Shown one piece after another: positions 6,810 to 17,102 of a stretch of DNA of 64,000 nucleotides. The notes beneath the pieces are model-generated. The model saw nothing but the letters and a program-made list of their open reading frames with translations. It was not told the DNA's origin and made no database searches. Origin of the DNA: Anaerolineales bacterium. Its GTDB lineage: Bacteria; Chloroflexota; Anaerolineae; Anaerolineales; UBA4823. The stretch covers positions 1 to 64,000 of the forward strand of contig JAFGBV010000189.1 of the NCBI GenBank assembly GCA_016932955.1, written 5' to 3'. The number at the start of each line of letters is the position of its first letter. Position 1 is the stretch's first letter. The position numbers and the translations under genes are program-made.

Positions 6810-9800
6810 TCAGGGTTTGATCTCGAATAAGGCGCCTGCGCTGGCTCCTTGGATTTCAGGGAAGTAGAACATCCATGCCCGCGCGGGTAGCACATGGTAT
6901 TGACCAGGTTGCAGGAGGGTCAATGTGTAGGTGAGGGTGTAAGTGCCAGCGGGGAGGTAATCTGCAGCCCAGGCAATGTGATCGTCGTAGATCTGCGCCG
7001 GCTCAAAGAGCCACCAGCCCCAGCCGTTGCCGAACGGATCATTGGGATTGTAAAGCGGCCCTGGCTCTACAAATTCGCCTTGCTGGGATGTCTTCAGGCT
7101 GGTATTGAGGATTTCTGCCCCGGCAGGGATGTAATCCTCGATCACCAGGTGGTACATGTCGTTTGGCGCGACAAGTGTGAGGCGCACGGTGATGGATTGA
7201 CCCACCTGGCCCACCTGGATTGGCGTTGCGCTGCGCGGGGCTTCACCGGCAAGGATATATTCGCGCCCTAAAATCAGCCCACGATCCAGGGGAGCGGCTG
7301 TATCGGCGGGGCGGTAGACCGAGAGCGCCGCCGTATAGTACAGCCGCCCGCTGCCGGCTTCATGCAGGATAGTGAGCGCGTTGGGATTCGAGGGGTAAAG
7401 GCTGCTGAGGGGGATTTCAGCTAGCACCGGGTTGAGGCGCGCATCGCCCTCTGCGCGCCCGCTGGCGATCTGTATGCCATTGAGGGTGGCGCTAAAGGCG
7501 AAGTCGCCGCCCAGCTCGCCGGTGCCTTTCATGTATTCGGTGAGCGCCATCAGCGCCCAGGCACTTTCGTAGGTGGAGCCCCAGCCGCCTGCCAGGTCGC
7601 CGCTGGCTTGCCGGTTAGCAACCAGGAAGCGCACCGCATCCGGCAGCAGGGCGGAGGCTGGATCGCGCTGCGCGAGGGCGTAGACAACAATCGCTGAGTT
7701 GGATAGGGTGGTGATCATGCTGCTGTGGCCTGAGGCGGGCACCTGCCAGTAAGCGCCAGTGGCGGAGCGCAGTGCTGCCGATTGGAGATCGGAGATCAAG
7801 GTGTGCGCCTGCTCGCTGCCCGGGCTGGTTGTCTCCAGGCTCAAGGCCAGCAGGGCTTGCGCCCAGGGAGCGAGCCGGTCGCGGGCCTCATACAACTGGC
7901 TCAGGGCTGCGGGATCACCGCTGCCAGCCTGCAGGAGGGCGAAATGGGTGAACGCCAAGCGATCAAGCATCCACGGATCGCTGATCTGGTCCGGCGTGAC
8001 CAGGCCGGCGGAGAGGTAAGCAATGGCGCGCTGGAAGCTTTCTTCGGGGATGGATAAGCCCGCCTGTTGGGCGCGGCTCAGGCCGAAGAGCACATAGGCG
8101 CTGATATGCAAGTCGCTCTCGCCGCCCGGCCACCAGGGCCAGCCGCCATCAGCGTTCTGCCGCCCGAGCAGGCGGTTCAGGCCCTCTTCCAGCGTGCGAT
8201 CCAGCCGCGCTTGCAGGTCGGGAGATTGGATGCCAAAGGCTTGCAGGGCGCGGTATGTTTCCAGGTTGGGCAAGAAGCGGGATAAGGTTTGCTCGGTGCA
8301 GTCGTAGGGGTAATTTTCCAGCGAATCCAAGGCTTGTAGCATGGCGGCTGCCAGGGAAGGTGCAAGCTCCACGTTGAGCGAACCGCTGCTGGGATCGAAA
8401 GTGACCGGCAGGCTCACCAGTTCCAGGATTTGCACTTCCTGGTCGAGTATTCCCGAGGTGGCGTATGTTTGCGGAGCAGTATAACGCAGCACGGGCAATG
8501 CGCCAGATGCGAGGCGTACCGCATCCTGCAGATCGCCCGCGACGATGGAGAAGAGCAAGTCTGCGCTGCTCACATCCTGTGCAGTGCCCCACCATGCCAC
8601 GCGCACCCGCCCTCCTGCTGGGATATTCACTGTCTGGGTAGCCAGGTTCGGATCATCCAAGGTGACTCCCGTGGCTTGCAACGATACGGAGGCTTGCAGG
8701 TCAGCGGTGGTGTTGTTCTGGGCGATGGCAGCCAGCTCGAGGTGATCGCCTGCCACAAGGAAGCGCGGGGTCACCGGGCGCACCAGCAGATCTTTGCTGG
8801 TGATGATCTGGAATTGCGCCTGACCGACGCGCGTATCCTGGGTGACAGCCCGCACATCCACCTGCCATGTTGTCAGGTTATCGGGGAGGGTGACGCTGAT
8901 CGAGGCGCGCCCGTCGGCATCGGTGATAATTTGGGCGCTCCAGAAGGCAGTATCGGGGAAGTTCTCGCGGGCGATGGAGGGCATTTCCCCGCCGCCACCG
9001 CCGCCGATGCCCCCTGTCAGGTAGGCCAGGCGCTGCCCCGAAGCCGCCAGCGAGTATCCGGTGCGCACGCCCAATGGCTGCCTGCCATAGAATCCCGTGA
9101 TGATATCCGGCGCATTCGGATCAGCCAGGGTCAGGGCAGCCAGGTCGATCACCGCCAGCGAGAATTCACCCTGCAGCGGGCTGCCGTTGGAATCGGTAAT
9201 CCGCACATCCAGGGTCACCGTTGCTCCCGGTCCAGAGCGCTCCGGCTGGCTGGTGAGGGAGACGTTCAGCATTTGTTGTGTGGGAGCAACCACAAGCTCC
9301 GCATAACCCTGGCGGAAGTCCGGTCGCTCGCTGGAGGAGCGCTCGCCGCTCTCATATGCCAGAATCGTCACTGAGACGAATACATTTGGCGCCTCGTCGG
9401 CGGTGAGCGGGATGGGGAAGCTGGTGCCGCTTGGATCCAGCAGGAGCACCTGGGAGCGCAATACAGTGTCTCGCTCGATGGTGACCAGCGCCAGCGCCCG
9501 CCCGCGGAAGGGGTTGGGGATGAACACCTGGGCAATATCGCCGGCATGGTATTCCTGCTTGTCTGGTGTCAATTGGATGCGCTGGTTGGGCAGGCTGGGC
9601 CAGGGGGTCTCGCCTGGGCCGCTGACCCATATCAACACCTGGGTGCGCGTCCCGCCGCCGCTGATGTCGAGCATGTAAGTCCCTGCCTCGGGTGGGGCGA
9701 AAACCAGGCGGGCGATGCCGTCTGCGCCGGTGACAAGATCGCTGCTGGCAACCAGCTCATATTCTGGCACATAGCGTGGATAGTCCATATTCATGTATAT

Positions 9801-12740
9801 GCCAGGCTGGGGATCCTGGCGTGTCCAGGTGACTGCCTGGAATTGGGCTTGCAGCGTACGCTCGCCGCTGGGCTTACCTTCCCAATCTACGGTCAGCACT
9901 TCGAAGCCCATTTCTTGCCCTGCCTGGGCAGCATAAGCATCTGGGCGCACCGCAATGTGAAAATCTGCCGGGTTGGTCTGGAAGGATGCACGCGCCGAGA
10001 CGGGGAAGCCGCTCTCATCGACAATAGTCACTTCCAGGGTGTATTCCTGGCATTCCTCGCCGGGCGAGGTAGGCACCTCCAGAATGAGCGTGCCGTCTGG
10101 GGCGGTTTCAGCGCTCCCCTCTGCTACTGGCATCCCCAAGGGCAACTCCATATCAGGGTAGTACGGCTCCAGCCACCCGGTATCATAAGCGCCAACCTGG
10201 TAACCGCCAGGGATTACTGTATAGACATCTTTGGCATACAGTATCCATTTGACGGGCAGGTTACCTGCCGGCGCGTCGAAGAAGTAGCGCGCCTGGATAT
10301 CTGCCACGGCGCTTTCCCCATTGCGTCCCTGTTCCTCGCGGAAGGTCACGCTCAGGTTGATCTCTGGTTTACGGTATTCGGCCACCTGGAAGTACAGCTC
10401 CATACCATCCTGATCATTCGCCAGGCGGTAATAGCCAGGCTGCGCAGTATCCAGCAGGTTGTAAGAGGCATGCCCGCTGCCAAAGGCTGAGAGGGGCAGA
10501 TCGAATGTCGCCAACGTCTGACCTGTTTCATCATACAACGTCAGTGGGTAGGATGCTAATGCGCTGCCCTGACGCTCTGGCAGCGTGTAACGACCGTTGA
10601 AAGCTGAGCGCACAATGGCTTTGAAGTACACCGTCTGCCCCGGGCGGTAGATAGGCCGGTCGGTGTACAGGTAAGCATTGATGCCTGGTGCAGAGATTTG
10701 TGAGGAGATGCCAAAGCTCCAGGGGGCTACTTCCTGGTTCCAGTTGGATATTGCCAGGCTAAAGTTATCCTGCCCGGGTTGGCCGAGCACGGCATAGTAA
10801 TTGCTGTAAGGATCCCCTCCTTGTGGCAGCCCAAGGCGAACCGTGCCGCTCATCTCGGTCAATCCGCTGGCAAGCAGGGCGCCGTTTGCATCGTAGATGC
10901 TCACCGGCAACCCTCCCGCCGGTTCAAGATTGCGCAGATCCACCACCCATACAAAGGCTTCTGTAGCGCCGAGCTTAAGGGTCATGTGATAGTTGCTCAC
11001 CGCCACCAGCACCGGGTTGGAATAGAAAGCATTCGCGGGTAATCCCAGGCGCATCAGGTAAAGATCTGGCCGCGGCGGGATTCCCTCCGGGTTCAGCGCC
11101 AGGTTCAGCGGGTTGGTGGTGTTGGCGGGCAGATCCAGCGAATATTCCCAATAGCTGGGATTGCTGGGCTGGTAACTTTGCCGCAGATCGTAGCCAGCAG
11201 GCCCCAACATGGCGATGAAATCGCTCAGGGGCACATTTCCGACCGATACCGGGATGCTGGAGAGGTTGGTCACCTGTGCCAGCACGCCGGGGTCTTGCGG
11301 GGTCAGGAAGTAAGCCTCTGAATAGAAGGGAATGCTCAGGCTGGGGTCCAGCGGTGCGGCGTGGAAATCGAGCACAAAAGGCTGGCGCAGCGTGCTGCCC
11401 CAGCGGTCGCTAAGACCCCCAATGACGAGCGAGTAACTCTGCTCAGGTTTGAAGTCGCCGTTGATCACGATCGACTGATCGTACTCGTTGGCGAAAGCAG
11501 ACAGATTGCTTACCGCTGGTTCGACGGTGATGTAATCGATCAGGTTCTCCTGCGCTACAGGCGCAGAGAGGTAAACGATCACCCCCTGGTACTGGGGTTT
11601 CGCCTCACCCTGTGCCGGATTGGTGCCGTAGATGGTCAGCTCAGGGACGGTCCACCACGTGGCTTGCTGCTGTCCGCTGATGGCGGTGCCGCCCAGGCTG
11701 GCGGCAGCAGTCTGCAGCATGGCGGTGTAAGCTGTGTTGCGCTGCAGGGGCAGGGTAGGTGTAAAGGTGTAGGTGGTGAGATCATCACTCCAGGCGCCCT
11801 GCCCGGCAACTGGCTGGGTAAATCCATCCAGCAAGGCGAAATTGGCCTGCACGCTGGCAGTATCCATCGGCTGGTTGAAGGTGAGGCGCACGCTGGCATC
11901 CAGCCCGACATTGGTGGCAGTGTCTACCGGCTCAAAAGAGACCAGGCGCGGCGCGGCGGTGGTGAACGACCAGGTCTGCCCCTCCGGTAGGGTGCTGCCG
12001 CTGGCGGCTGTCAGCCCGGCAGCAATGCTGACCGAATAAAGGCTCCCCCCTGCCAATGCCGGCTGGGGGTAGAAAACATAGGTGCTGGTGTTGATCCACT
12101 CACCTTGCCCCGTTGCAGGCGGCTGGATGGAGAGTGGTGCGGGCAGCGAAGCCGGATCTGCTCCCAACACGACGACTGGCTGGTTGAAGGCTGCCACGAT
12201 CGCCGAGGTTGGGTCGACATCCACGGCATCTGGCTCGGGCAGGCGCTGGGTTAACTCCAGGTAACCGGCGGTGGTATAGGCGATGCTTACCGGTTGCAGC
12301 AGGGTCATGCCGTTAGCCGCTTGAGCGGATGTGGCCAGGTTGATCGTCAATGCGGTGTCGGGAAGGTAAGATGAATCGGGGGTATAGGTCAGCGTGGTGT
12401 CGTCCAGCCAGGTGAAAGAGCCTGAAAGGGGCGGCTCGCCGCTCAAAGCCCCCTCCACTGATGCGCGCTCCATGGGCTGGTTGAAGTACAGTTTCACCGG
12501 GGCAGAGAGGGAGAGGGTTGATCCCGGGAGAGGGTCGGTTTCCAGCAGTGCGGGAGGCAGCGGGATGGGCGCTGGCGTGGGTGTGGCAGGTGGTAATTCC
12601 GTGCCCTGTGCGAGAGGGGTGGGCTGCCCGTTGCCGGGCAGCGAGCATGCCAGGCTGAGGATCACAAGCAGGATAAGCAGTGCGGAAACTCTCTGTGTTG
12701 CAGATCGGCGCAATTTAAACCAGGAAGCGTGCTTGACCAT
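6810..12740 (-). CDS. Giant alpha-2-macroglobulin family lipoprotein
   Basis: A 1976-aa bacterial alpha-2-macroglobulin, a protease trap of the cell envelope. The signal peptide ends in a lipobox (LSLAC, Cys32). Residues about 60-460 hold three or four Ig-like SbsA/Big-type repeats with the FNQPM motif. A classical MG2 segment (YLYTDRPIYRPGQTV) lies near residue 690. A Gly-rich stretch near 1240 could be part of the exposed bait region. The thioester motif CTEQ is intact with Cys1481, followed by the thioester-domain helices and a receptor-like C-terminal domain. An M28 peptidase follows in the same operon; no pbpC gene, the usual partner in Proteobacteria, is nearby. Confidence 0.93.
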   Translation of the reverse strand: MVKHASWFKLRRSATQRVSALLILLVILSLACSLPGNGQPTPLAQGTELPPATPTPAPIPLPPALLETDPLPGSTLSLSAPVKLYFNQPMERASVEGALSGEPPLSGSFTWLDDTTLTYTPDSSYLPDTALTINLATSAQAANGMTLLQPVSIAYTTAGYLELTQRLPEPDAVDVDPTSAIVAAFNQPVVVLGADPASLPAPLSIQPPATGQGEWINTSTYVFYPQPALAGGSLYSVSIAAGLTAASGSTLPEGQTWSFTTAAPRLVSFEPVDTATNVGLDASVRLTFNQPMDTASVQANFALLDGFTQPVAGQGAWSDDLTTYTFTPTLPLQRNTAYTAMLQTAAASLGGTAISGQQQATWWTVPELTIYGTNPAQGEAKPQYQGVIVYLSAPVAQENLIDYITVEPAVSNLSAFANEYDQSIVINGDFKPEQSYSLVIGGLSDRWGSTLRQPFVLDFHAAPLDPSLSIPFYSEAYFLTPQDPGVLAQVTNLSSIPVSVGNVPLSDFIAMLGPAGYDLRQSYQPSNPSYWEYSLDLPANTTNPLNLALNPEGIPPRPDLYLMRLGLPANAFYSNPVLVAVSNYHMTLKLGATEAFVWVVDLRNLEPAGGLPVSIYDANGALLASGLTEMSGTVRLGLPQGGDPYSNYYAVLGQPGQDNFSLAISNWNQEVAPWSFGISSQISAPGINAYLYTDRPIYRPGQTVYFKAIVRSAFNGRYTLPERQGSALASYPLTLYDETGQTLATFDLPLSAFGSGHASYNLLDTAQPGYYRLANDQDGMELYFQVAEYRKPEINLSVTFREEQGRNGESAVADIQARYFFDAPAGNLPVKWILYAKDVYTVIPGGYQVGAYDTGWLEPYYPDMELPLGMPVAEGSAETAPDGTLILEVPTSPGEECQEYTLEVTIVDESGFPVSARASFQTNPADFHIAVRPDAYAAQAGQEMGFEVLTVDWEGKPSGERTLQAQFQAVTWTRQDPQPGIYMNMDYPRYVPEYELVASSDLVTGADGIARLVFAPPEAGTYMLDISGGGTRTQVLIWVSGPGETPWPSLPNQRIQLTPDKQEYHAGDIAQVFIPNPFRGRALALVTIERDTVLRSQVLLLDPSGTSFPIPLTADEAPNVFVSVTILAYESGERSSSERPDFRQGYAELVVAPTQQMLNVSLTSQPERSGPGATVTLDVRITDSNGSPLQGEFSLAVIDLAALTLADPNAPDIITGFYGRQPLGVRTGYSLAASGQRLAYLTGGIGGGGGGEMPSIARENFPDTAFWSAQIITDADGRASISVTLPDNLTTWQVDVRAVTQDTRVGQAQFQIITSKDLLVRPVTPRFLVAGDHLELAAIAQNNTTADLQASVSLQATGVTLDDPNLATQTVNIPAGGRVRVAWWGTAQDVSSADLLFSIVAGDLQDAVRLASGALPVLRYTAPQTYATSGILDQEVQILELVSLPVTFDPSSGSLNVELAPSLAAAMLQALDSLENYPYDCTEQTLSRFLPNLETYRALQAFGIQSPDLQARLDRTLEEGLNRLLGRQNADGGWPWWPGGESDLHISAYVLFGLSRAQQAGLSIPEESFQRAIAYLSAGLVTPDQISDPWMLDRLAFTHFALLQAGSGDPAALSQLYEARDRLAPWAQALLALSLETTSPGSEQAHTLISDLQSAALRSATGAYWQVPASGHSSMITTLSNSAIVVYALAQRDPASALLPDAVRFLVANRQASGDLAGGWGSTYESAWALMALTEYMKGTGELGGDFAFSATLNGIQIASGRAEGDARLNPVLAEIPLSSLYPSNPNALTILHEAGSGRLYYTAALSVYRPADTAAPLDRGLILGREYILAGEAPRSATPIQVGQVGQSITVRLTLVAPNDMYHLVIEDYIPAGAEILNTSLKTSQQGEFVEPGPLYNPNDPFGNGWGWWLFEPAQIYDDHIAWAADYLPAGTYTLTYTLTLLQPGQYHVLPARAWMFYFPEIQGASAGALFEIKP

Positions 12741-12887
12741 GGGTTCTATCTCCTTTGAGGCGCTCAGCCCTGTCTATTGGCATCAGCGACCATCTCTTGG
12801 GATCATCCAAGTCTGTGGTTGCCATCATTACCTTTTCTCATTATAACGTATGAAATTGGTGAATGGCACCGGGGGAGAAAGGCGAAT

Positions 12888-12930
12888 TTGGGGTGTGGCA
12901 GTGCAGCAACGCCGCACTGCCACACCCCAA
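12888..12930 (-). terminator. Strong hairpin downstream of the PLP-enzyme gene
   Basis: A perfect 17-bp inverted repeat (12888-12904 with 12914-12930, nine-base loop) lies after the minus-strand gene ending at 12984 and before the alpha-2-macroglobulin gene. The minus-strand side is followed by AATTCG rather than a clear T-run. The rest of 12741-12983 shows an AAAGGAG ribosome-binding site before 12740 but no other gene. Confidence 0.7.
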
Positions 12931-12983
12931 GCCCCGATGTGGATTGGCGTCGAGTGTATATTCTGCCGTGCCCCTAGGGGATT

Positions 12984-14222
12984 CTAACCGCCCGGCAGGG
13001 CTTTCCCCAGGTCGGCGAGGAGGTCTTCGATCTCCTCGATGCCCACAGATAGGCGCACCAGCCCGTCGGAGATGCCCTGTTTGAGGCGTTCTGGGCGCGG
13101 CACGCCGGCATGGGTCATGCTGGCAGGGTGTTGGATCAGCGTATCTACGTTCCCCAGGCTGACTGCCAGCGTGGCGATGCGCACCGACTCCATCAACTGC
13201 ACGCCCGCTTGCAGGCCTCCTTTGAGCTCAAAGGAGATCATTGCTCCAAAACCTTGCATCTGACGGCGGGCAATCTCATAACCGGGGTGGCTTTCTAAGC
13301 CGGGGTAATGAACCTTTGCCACAGCGGGGTGGCTTTCCAGGAACTGCGCCACTGCCAGGGCGTTGGCGCATTGGCGTTCCATGCGCAGTGTGAATGTCTT
13401 GAGGCCCAGGTTGGCCAACCAGGCGTCGAAGGGGCTGAGCGAAGCCCCAAGCGACTTCAACAGCAGGCGCATTTCGCTGTGCATGAAATCCACATGGCGG
13501 CTGACCAGCGCCCCCCCGGTGATGGCACCATGCCCGGAGAGATACTTGGTAGTCGAGTGGATCACCAGGTCAGCGTTCAGGCTGAGCGGGCGCTGGCAGT
13601 ATGGCGTGGCGAAGGTGTTGTCCACTGCCAGCCAGGCGCCGTGCTGGTGGGCTATCTCTGCTGCGGCGGCCAGATCGACCACGGCCATGGTGGGGTTGGC
13701 GGGGGTCTCTGCATAGGCCAGCACAGCCTGCGGGTGGGCTGCAAATGCTGCTTGCCATCCCTCGGGGGTTGGCGCATCCACCCAGACCACGCGAAGCCCC
13801 AAGCGCTCTGCCATCTGCTGCAGGAATGTGAATGAGTGGCTGTAGAGCGCGCTTTGGGCGATGATCGTCTCGCCAGTGTGCACGCGCCCCAGGATCGCCG
13901 CTGAGACTGCGGCCATGCCGGAGGCGAAAACCTGCCCGGCAACAACCTGCTCCGGCGCTGCCTCGGGCTGGGAGCGCAGGAGGTCGATCCCCTCCAGCAA
14001 GGCGATCTTACGCGCATACTGCTCCAGGTTGGGGTTGGTCAGGCGGGTGTAGAAGTAGCCGGGTTGCTCTCCACCCACAATGGCTGCCCCGGTAGCCGTA
14101 TCTGGGAAGGTGAAGGTGGATGTCTGGTAGATGGGGGTCACGTGGGCATGCAGGGGGTTGGCGGCCTCGGTATAATGCGTTACCAGTGTGCTCATGCCAT
14201 CCTGGGCAGATAGTCGATACAT
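12984..14222 (-). CDS. Cys/Met metabolism PLP-dependent enzyme
   Basis: A 412-aa fold-type I PLP enzyme of the cystathionine gamma-synthase/gamma-lyase/methionine gamma-lyase group. The PLP lysine is Lys226 in STTKYLSGHG, the PLP-ring Asp is in AVDNTFATP, and the phosphate-binding SGMAA is at 101-105. The active-site Tyr in the usual YGxT position is present (LYSHSFTF), but the Cys typical of methionine gamma-lyase is replaced by His, arguing against a strict methioninase. A GGAGGAG site six bases before 14222 supports this start. Synthase versus lyase cannot be decided from sequence alone. It is divergent from the VanW gene. Confidence 0.85.
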   Translation of the reverse strand: MYRLSAQDGMSTLVTHYTEAANPLHAHVTPIYQTSTFTFPDTATGAAIVGGEQPGYFYTRLTNPNLEQYARKIALLEGIDLLRSQPEAAPEQVVAGQVFASGMAAVSAAILGRVHTGETIIAQSALYSHSFTFLQQMAERLGLRVVWVDAPTPEGWQAAFAAHPQAVLAYAETPANPTMAVVDLAAAAEIAHQHGAWLAVDNTFATPYCQRPLSLNADLVIHSTTKYLSGHGAITGGALVSRHVDFMHSEMRLLLKSLGASLSPFDAWLANLGLKTFTLRMERQCANALAVAQFLESHPAVAKVHYPGLESHPGYEIARRQMQGFGAMISFELKGGLQAGVQLMESVRIATLAVSLGNVDTLIQHPASMTHAGVPRPERLKQGISDGLVRLSVGIEEIEDLLADLGKALPGG

Positions 14223-14307
14223 ATTTCACTCCTCCGCAGTGTGATTGGAACCTACAGCAGCGATTATACGTCCTTTTGGATGACTCTTCGAGTAAAATGG
14301 TGGTGCT

Positions 14308-16191
14308 ATGGCTGAATCGAATGCTTATGACAGTTCATCCTATCGCCCGCAGGCGCCAAAGCCGCTGGGGCAGGCAATCCTGGCCATGGTGCTCGGTGGC
14401 GCGTTGTTTGCCTTACTGCTGATGGCGTTGCCTTCCGCTTATGGCATGGCTTATGCCGGGCAGATCTTTCCGGGGGTTTTTGTCGGCGGCGTGGATCTCT
14501 CGGGTTTGACCCCCGCGGAGGCCGCCGAGCTGCTAGCGCAGCGCCTGGATTATCCGCAGCGCGGTACGATTGCCTTTCAGGAAGGCAGCAACATGTGGAC
14601 GGCTACGCCTGGTCAATTGGGCATGTTCCTCGACGCCCAGACCAGCGCTTTGGCTGCCTATAACCTGGGGCGCAGCGGCAGCATCAGCGAACAGGTTGCC
14701 GAGCGCTGGCGCGCCTGGACGGAGGGCGTCAATATCCCACCCTTGTATGTTCTGGATGAGCGCGTTGCCCTGATCTACTTCCAGGGGCTGGCTGCCCAGG
14801 TGGACCGGCCAATTGTCGAGGCTGCCTTGAGCGTGGATGGTGTTGAGGTGGTTGTGCGTTCAGGCCAAATTGGGCGCACGATGAATGTCTCTGCTGCGCT
14901 GACCAGCCTGCGTGCCCAGGCGCAAACCTTGAGCGATGGGATCATCCCGCTGGTGGTAGCGGAAACGCCGCCGGTGATCCTGGATGTGGAAGCGCAGGCT
15001 GAGTTGGCGCGCCAGATCCTCAGCGCGCCTCTCGTTCTGCAATTACCCGGGGCTGCCAAGGGAGACCCAGGCCCCTGGACCTTCCCGCCTCAGGTGCTGG
15101 CGGGCATCCTGGCGATTGAGCGTGTGGAAGGCGAGGGTGGCGCCCATTACCAGGTGGGGGTGAGCTCCGATGCCCTGCGTGCTTTCCTGGATGGTGTGGC
15201 GCCCGAGCTGGCGCTTGCGCCTCAGAATGCGCGCTTTATCTTTAACGACGACACCCGTCAACTGGATATCATTCAGCCTGCTGTCATTGGGCGCTCTGTG
15301 GATGTGGAAACCACCATTCAGGTGGTGAATGAAAAGCTTGCGGTCGGCGAGCATACCATCGACTTGGACATGGAATATACCAACCCGCCGGTGACGGATG
15401 ATGCCACCGCTGAGTCGTTGGGGATTGGCGAGGCTGTCAGCGTGTACACATCTTATTTCTATGGCTCAAGCCAATCGCGCATCCAGAATATCCAAATTGC
15501 CTCGGCACGCTTTCATGGCGTGCTGGTCGCGCCGGGTGAGACCTTCTCGATGGCAGAGATCCTGGGTGATGTCAGCCTGGATACGGGCTATGCAGAGGCA
15601 TTGATCATCTACGGTGACCGCACGATCCAGGGCGTTGGCGGCGGGGTCTGCCAGGTGAGTACCACCCTTTTTCGCACGGTATTCTTTGGCGGCTTCCAGG
15701 TGGATGAGCGCTACGCCCATGCCTATAGGGTCGGTTATTATGAGCAAACTGCCAGCGGTGGTTACGATGGGAATCTTGCCGGGCTGGATGCCACGGTTTA
15801 CGCCCCCGTGGTGGATTTTAAGTTCACCAATGATACCCAATACTGGCTGCTGATGGAAACCTATGTCGACGCCTCTGCCCGCACGCTGACCTGGAAGTTC
15901 TACTCCACCTCTGACGGGCGCACGGTCGACTGGGACACTTCGGGCCCGCAGAACGTGGTGGAACCACCTGACCCGCTGTATGAGGAAAACTCCGACCTGG
16001 CCAAGGGCGAGATTGTGCAGGTCGATTGGGCAGCAGACGGCGCGGATATCTCGGTTACCCGCCAGGTGTGGCGGGATGGCGCGTTGATCCATAGCGATAC
16101 TTTCAACACCCATTACCTGCCCTGGCGGGCAGTGTACCAGTATGGGCCGGGGACGGATATCCCCACGCCCGAGCCGACGGATGAGCCATGA
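14308..16191 (+). CDS. VanW family protein with YoaR-type peptidoglycan-binding domains
   Basis: A 627-aa envelope protein. An N-terminal membrane helix (about residues 24-45) is followed by two or three copies of the putative peptidoglycan-binding domain seen in YoaR proteins (FVGGVDLSGLTPAEA at about 57-71). A VanW domain lies at about 370-510, with the signature GGGVCQVSTTLF and the following YAHAYRVGYYE. A G5-like beta segment and an acidic, Pro-rich tail close the protein. VanW proteins accompany cell-wall remodelling in Gram-positives and Chloroflexota; no catalysis is proven. The GH114 gene follows after 18 bases, so the two are probably an operon. Confidence 0.88.
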   Translation: MAESNAYDSSSYRPQAPKPLGQAILAMVLGGALFALLLMALPSAYGMAYAGQIFPGVFVGGVDLSGLTPAEAAELLAQRLDYPQRGTIAFQEGSNMWTATPGQLGMFLDAQTSALAAYNLGRSGSISEQVAERWRAWTEGVNIPPLYVLDERVALIYFQGLAAQVDRPIVEAALSVDGVEVVVRSGQIGRTMNVSAALTSLRAQAQTLSDGIIPLVVAETPPVILDVEAQAELARQILSAPLVLQLPGAAKGDPGPWTFPPQVLAGILAIERVEGEGGAHYQVGVSSDALRAFLDGVAPELALAPQNARFIFNDDTRQLDIIQPAVIGRSVDVETTIQVVNEKLAVGEHTIDLDMEYTNPPVTDDATAESLGIGEAVSVYTSYFYGSSQSRIQNIQIASARFHGVLVAPGETFSMAEILGDVSLDTGYAEALIIYGDRTIQGVGGGVCQVSTTLFRTVFFGGFQVDERYAHAYRVGYYEQTASGGYDGNLAGLDATVYAPVVDFKFTNDTQYWLLMETYVDASARTLTWKFYSTSDGRTVDWDTSGPQNVVEPPDPLYEENSDLAKGEIVQVDWAADGADISVTRQVWRDGALIHSDTFNTHYLPWRAVYQYGPGTDIPTPEPTDEP

Positions 16192-16209
16192 GGTAAGGAG
16201 GTGAAAGCC

Positions 16210-17082
16210 ATGTCTCGCACTTGGAAAGTTGCCTTGTTGATCGTTTTTTGTGGGGCGGCACTGCTCGTGGTCGTGGCATTGGCAATTGCCAGTCGGTATT
16301 TCTACCTGCCGCTGGTCACACAGCGTTCCATGGCGACACCAGATCAGACTCCCGAGGTCACGCCGGGCGCATCCTGGTGGAAGCCATCGCCGGGGGTTTC
16401 GTGGCAGTGGCAGCTCAGCGGCGTGGTGGATACCACCATCCATGTGGAGATGTATGATATTGATCTCTTTGAGGCACCGCAGGCAACCATTGATCAACTG
16501 CATGCCGATGGGCGGGTGGTGATCTGCTACTTCAGCGCCGGCTCGTGGGAAGACTGGCGGCCCGATGCTGCCAATTTCCCTGAGAGCGTTTTGGGCAATG
16601 ATCTGGAGGGATGGGAAGGAGAGCGCTGGCTGGATATCCGGCGCATCGATCTGCTTGGCCCGATCATGGAGGCGCGGCTGGACATGGCAGTGCAAAAGAA
16701 TTGTGACGGGGTTGAGCCGGATAATGTGGATGGCTTTGAGAACAACAGTGGCTTTTCCTTATCAGGCGCAGACCAGCTTGCTTACAACCGCTGGCTGGCT
16801 GAACAAGCCCACGCCCGCAGCCTATCCATTGGATTGAAAAATGACCTGGCGCAGATTGCGGATCTTTTTACTGCTTTCGATTGGGCTTTGAACGAAGAAT
16901 GCTTCACTTACAATGAATGTGACCAACTACTGCCCTTTGTACATGCGGGGAAAGCCGTTTTTGGGGTAGAATATGAGCTAGGGCCAGAACAGTTCTGCCC
17001 TACAGCGAACGCCATGGGCTTCGATTTTCTGAGGAAGAACTGGGATCTGGATGCCTGGCGGATCGATTGCCACGATTATTAG
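16210..17082 (+). CDS. GH114-like endo-alpha-1,4-polygalactosaminidase
   Basis: About 290 aa: one N-terminal membrane anchor (residues 5-30), a short Pro/Thr linker and a TIM-barrel-like GH114 domain. The family motifs are visible: WQWQLSG near the domain start, VICYFSAGSWEDWRPD, CDGVEPDNVDG with conserved acids, and GLKNDL. GH114 enzymes cut galactosamine polymers, so an exopolysaccharide or wall polymer is a likely substrate. A GTG at 16201 is possible, but AAGGAGG at 16195-16201 fits the ATG at 16210. It sits between VanW and Trm112-like genes. Confidence 0.85.
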   Translation: MSRTWKVALLIVFCGAALLVVVALAIASRYFYLPLVTQRSMATPDQTPEVTPGASWWKPSPGVSWQWQLSGVVDTTIHVEMYDIDLFEAPQATIDQLHADGRVVICYFSAGSWEDWRPDAANFPESVLGNDLEGWEGERWLDIRRIDLLGPIMEARLDMAVQKNCDGVEPDNVDGFENNSGFSLSGADQLAYNRWLAEQAHARSLSIGLKNDLAQIADLFTAFDWALNEECFTYNECDQLLPFVHAGKAVFGVEYELGPEQFCPTANAMGFDFLRKNWDLDAWRIDCHDY

Positions 17083-17102
17083 ACGAGCGAGAAGGAGAAC
17101 TT

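Noticed and set aside
15466..16695. 409-aa minus-strand frame across the VanW and GH114 genes
   Set aside because: It spans two well-supported plus-strand genes and their junction and has no domain pattern.
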